Positions 63,920 through 64,000 of a stretch of DNA of 64,000 nucleotides are shown here, one piece after another. Both the position numbers and the translations under genes were made by a program. Positions within the stretch are counted from its first letter, which is position 1. Each line of letters starts with the position of its first letter. Below the pieces are notes generated by a model, which was not told the origin of the DNA, ran no database searches, and saw nothing but the letters and a program-made list of their open reading frames with translations. Origin of the DNA: Rhizobium sp. BG4 (GTDB taxonomy: Bacteria > Pseudomonadota > Alphaproteobacteria > Rhizobiales > Rhizobiaceae); assembly GCF_016864575.1 (NCBI RefSeq), contig NZ_CP044125.1:620001-684000 (forward strand), written 5' to 3'.

Positions 63920-64000
63920 CAGAGCGCCCCGAAGCTGAGTTCATCGAAGCTAAGCGCACCGGCCGATTCCAGCGCCAGCTCGAACGTCACCTCGCCGTCA
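63919..64000 (-). CDS. C-terminal end of GTA g9, phage major tail protein (partial)
   Basis: The last 26 codons run into the window from the right edge, ending DGEVTFELALESAGALSFDE and LSFGAL before TGA 63919-63921. This matches the C terminus of TP901-1-type major tail proteins (GTA g9), which end in a TFxLALESAGxLxF pattern. It overlaps g10 by one base. The rest of the GTA structural cluster (capsid, portal, terminase) should lie beyond the window. Confidence 0.8.
   Translation of the reverse strand, partial: DGEVTFELALESAGALSFDELSFGAL

Noticed and set aside
55565..64000. Active prophage
   Set aside because: Gene order and families match the GTA tail module and no integrase, attachment site, replication or lysogeny genes are visible in the window.

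Overview
The window reads as a core chromosomal segment of a fast-growing rhizobium (Rhizobium/Agrobacterium group, Hyphomicrobiales). The evidence is high GC with strong third-position GC bias, a PleC-type PAS histidine kinase tail-to-tail with glnE, a cytochrome c maturation (ccmIEFH) and degP cluster, the FeuN-FeuP-FeuQ envelope signalling module, a rhizobial-type mosaic repeat inside the ccm operon, and an alphaproteobacterial gene transfer agent (GTA) tail gene cluster at the right edge. No tRNA, rRNA, CRISPR array, insertion sequence or integrase was seen.

Left part (1-13.5 kb): two YCII/DGPF-domain proteins with an ECF42-type sigma factor; a probable envelope glycosylation group (LPG-synthase-type membrane protein, ArnC/DPM1-like GT2 and two tandem GT39 enzymes); a divergent aminotransferase/glutamine-synthetase pair that fits putrescine catabolism; a YegS-like lipid kinase; an MFS exporter; and an HxlR regulator divergent from an alcohol dehydrogenase/quinone reductase-like gene. 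Middle-left (13.5-24.6 kb): mgtE with a possible leader peptide, a FecBCDE-type iron uptake operon, an Lrp regulator divergent from an EamA exporter, a lipoprotein L,D-transpeptidase, a VapBC module with a repeated operator, ETF-ubiquinone oxidoreductase, and an atypical SDR.

Middle (24.7-38.2 kb): an RND efflux pair preceded by a perfect operator-like dyad, an orphan AmpR-like regulator, a short Hsp70-like protein, a divergent uracil-DNA glycosylase, two small genes of unknown function, an unrecognised DNA-binding-like protein, an EamA transporter and aminopeptidase N. Right-middle (38.3-55.2 kb): pleC, glnE, a two-component system with degP, ccmHFEI, a small lipoprotein, and feuQ-feuP-feuN.

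Right edge (55.3-64 kb, all on the minus strand): GTA tail genes in the order g9 (partial), g10, g10.1, an interposed serine hydrolase, g11 (tape measure), g12 (DUF2460, broken by a one-base frameshift), g13, g14 and g15, followed by a small holin-like protein. Between g14 and g15 lies an oppositely oriented, promoter-preceded, highly structured short transcription unit. It has a near-perfect Shine-Dalgarno sequence and a 29-codon hydrophobic/basic peptide. This is the most likely undescribed element in the window. All calls come from reading the sequence and remembered family features; no database search was run.
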